Below, piece by piece: positions 4,965 to 6,095 of a DNA stretch of 6,095 nucleotides. This stretch comes from Christensenella sp. UBA1431 (GTDB lineage: Bacteria; Bacillota; Clostridia; Christensenellales; UBA1431). A model generated the notes under the pieces. The model saw only the letters and a list, made by a program, of their open reading frames with translations, was not told the origin of the DNA and searched no databases. The stretch is taken from assembly GCA_002329665.1 (NCBI GenBank), contig DCTV01000019.1, forward strand, positions 1-6,095, read 5' to 3'. The position numbers and the translations under genes were made by a program. The stretch's first letter is position 1, and the number at the start of each line of letters is the position of its first letter.

Positions 4965-6095
4965 ATGATGAAAACGAGGATGCACGGAATATTTAGCATA
5001 GCGCTTATCGTTTCTTTAATGTTGAGCGGGACGACAGTCGCCGCTGCCGGAATCACAGACGACGGGACCAGGGGCCTGACCGCTGCGGCCGTTACGGCGC
5101 CGGACAATAGCGCCGGCCAACAGCAGGTTCCGGCTCCCAGGCAGAAAAGCACGGCTTACAGGGCGGTGGGCAAGGCCACGAAGTTCACGTATGTGTACCG
5201 CTCGGCGTCTGCCGCGTCGGGCAGGGTCCTGAAGCTGGGTCCCGGGAACCTCTTCGACGTTTCCGGCGTATCGGGAAGCTACTACAAGGTGAAGGCGGCG
5301 GGCAAGACGGGGTACGTGCCGAAGTCCCACGCGAAAATTGTATCCGGGAGCCTCCCGGCGCGCGCTTCGGCATCGAGCGCGACGCAGTACAGGGCGGTGG
5401 GCAAGGCCACGAAGTTCACGTACGTGTACCGCTCGGCGTCTACCGCGTCGGGCAGGGTCCTGAAGCTGGGTCCCGGGAACCTCTTCGACGTATCCGGCGT
5501 TTCGGGGAGCTACTACAAGGTGAAGGCGGCGGGCAAGACGGGGTACGTGCAGAAGTCCCATGCGAAAATCGTATCCGGAAGCGTCCCAGCGCGCGCTTCG
5601 GCGCCGAGCGCGGCGAAGAACGGGACCGTGGGCAAAGCGAAAAAGACCACGTACTTGTATTCCGCCGCGAAGTCGAAGTCGCGCAAGCTCCTGAAGCTTA
5701 GCAAAGGCAAGAAACTGGACGTACTCGGCGTTTCGGGAAGCTACTACAAGGTGAAGGCAGCCGGCAAGACGGGCTACGTGCCAAAGTCCCACGTTTCGGT
5801 TACATCGGGAAAAGTCCCGGCCGGTATGGCCAAGCGCATCGCGGTGGGGAAGGCCAAGGGTTTCACGTATATGTATGCTTCGGGCTCCACGTCGTCGCGC
5901 AAGGTGCTTCCGCTGGGCAAGGGCAACATGGTCGACATCTACGCGAACTCGGGGAGCTACTATAAGATAGAAGCTGCCGGCAAGCCCGGGTATGCGCCCA
6001 AAAGCAAGATCAAGAAAACGGCCACGTTCAACAGCAAGAGCGCGGCCACGCCGAAGCCGACCGCGAAAGTAACGCCGAAGCCGACCGCGAAAGCC
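4965..6095 (+). CDS. Secreted SH3-repeat protein under c-di-GMP riboswitch control (3' end outside window)
   Basis: Open to the right edge (377 codons seen, no stop). Two ATGs adjoin at 4965 and 4968. GGAGGG at 4955-4960 is 4 bases before the first and 7 before the second, so the second may be the real start. A signal peptide is clear: basic MKTRMH, hydrophobic core IFSIALIVSLMLS, and cleavage probably after Ala28 (TTVAAA/G). Four bacterial SH3-like repeats follow at about residues 65-141, 142-218, 219-290 and 291-350. Each has the pattern VGKA..TY.Y....S..RVLKLG.GN..DV.GVSGSYYKV.AAGK.GYVPKS. The tail is rich in Pro, Thr and Lys (TPKPTAK repeated), like a flexible wall-spanning linker. Such repeats commonly bind cell wall peptide or glycan. 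Any catalytic or anchoring domain would lie beyond the window. The riboswitch suggests a role in the motile/sessile or wall-surface programme (inference). Confidence 0.9.
   Translation, partial: MMKTRMHGIFSIALIVSLMLSGTTVAAAGITDDGTRGLTAAAVTAPDNSAGQQQVPAPRQKSTAYRAVGKATKFTYVYRSASAASGRVLKLGPGNLFDVSGVSGSYYKVKAAGKTGYVPKSHAKIVSGSLPARASASSATQYRAVGKATKFTYVYRSASTASGRVLKLGPGNLFDVSGVSGSYYKVKAAGKTGYVQKSHAKIVSGSVPARASAPSAAKNGTVGKAKKTTYLYSAAKSKSRKLLKLSKGKKLDVLGVSGSYYKVKAAGKTGYVPKSHVSVTSGKVPAGMAKRIAVGKAKGFTYMYASGSTSSRKVLPLGKGNMVDIYANSGSYYKIEAAGKPGYAPKSKIKKTATFNSKSAATPKPTAKVTPKPTAKA
5157..5618 (+). repeat. Two near-identical 231-bp direct repeats encoding SH3 repeats 1 and 2
   Basis: Units 5157-5387 and 5388-5618 are head-to-tail, each exactly 77 codons. 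By hand I count about 15 base differences in 231 (roughly 93% identity), of which about six change an amino acid. SH3 repeats 3 and 4 are far more diverged and differ in spacing (231 and then 216 bases from one to the next). The first pair therefore arose by a recent tandem duplication and could expand or contract by recombination. Confidence 0.92.
6048..6095 (+). repeat. 24-bp tandem repeat encoding the TPKPTAK linker
   Basis: Two copies (6048-6071 and 6072-6095) match at 22 of 24 bases and encode TPKPTAKV and TPKPTAKA. The array reaches the right edge and may continue. It encodes an extended, positively charged linker after the SH3 repeats. Confidence 0.8.

Noticed and set aside
5016..5792. 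Minus-strand frame of 258 codons with internal repeats
   Set aside because: Its repeats are simply the antisense image of the SH3 repeat DNA. The plus-strand frame has a signal peptide, ribosome binding site and family motifs.

Overview
The window looks like chromosomal DNA of a moderately GC-rich Gram-positive bacterium, most likely a clostridial-type Firmicute. This is inferred from strong AGGAGG-type ribosome binding sites, a class I cyclic-di-GMP riboswitch with a transcription terminator as its expression platform, a secreted protein built of bacterial SH3 repeats, and a DUF4213/DUF364 protein. No species can be named from the sequence alone.

Layout from left to right. Positions 1-471 hold the broken remains of an IS3-family transposase on the minus strand, which loses family resemblance just before the third catalytic residue. 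A GC-rich hairpin followed by runs of G (507-544) separates it from a two-gene minus-strand operon. That operon is an SGNH/GDSL-type hydrolase (2210-2848) followed by an FGGY-family carbohydrate kinase (596-2161). The genes are 48 bases apart, and a 20-bp palindrome followed by a T-run overlaps the hydrolase stop codon. The operon has a plausible sigma-A promoter (3042-3070) and a leader of about 185 nt that can fold into a closed structured domain. A non-coding stretch follows, then a perfect 14-bp bidirectional terminator (3314-3349), then a single minus-strand DUF4213/DUF364 gene (3501-4241) with its own promoter (4298-4326).

The right end is the most interesting part. On the plus strand a class I c-di-GMP (GEMM) riboswitch (4733-4808), with a GAAA tetraloop and an 11-nt tetraloop-receptor variant, is followed by an intrinsic terminator (4827-4869). 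Ninety-five bases later starts a secreted protein with four SH3-like repeats and a Pro/Thr/Lys-rich tail that runs off the right edge. An antiterminator can be drawn that uses the 3' strand of aptamer helix P1 and invades the 5' arm of the terminator. This predicts that c-di-GMP binding switches the gene off. The first two SH3 repeats are nearly identical at the DNA level, which indicates a recent duplication.

Working together: the hydrolase and kinase probably act on a carbohydrate (ester removal, then phosphorylation), but the substrate cannot be read from sequence. The SH3 protein is probably a cell-wall-associated factor whose production depends on the cell's c-di-GMP level, the signal for the switch between motile and sessile life. 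Everything found belongs to known families. I found no wholly new system; the least described elements are the riboswitch-to-SH3-protein pairing and the structured leader of the hydrolase-kinase operon.
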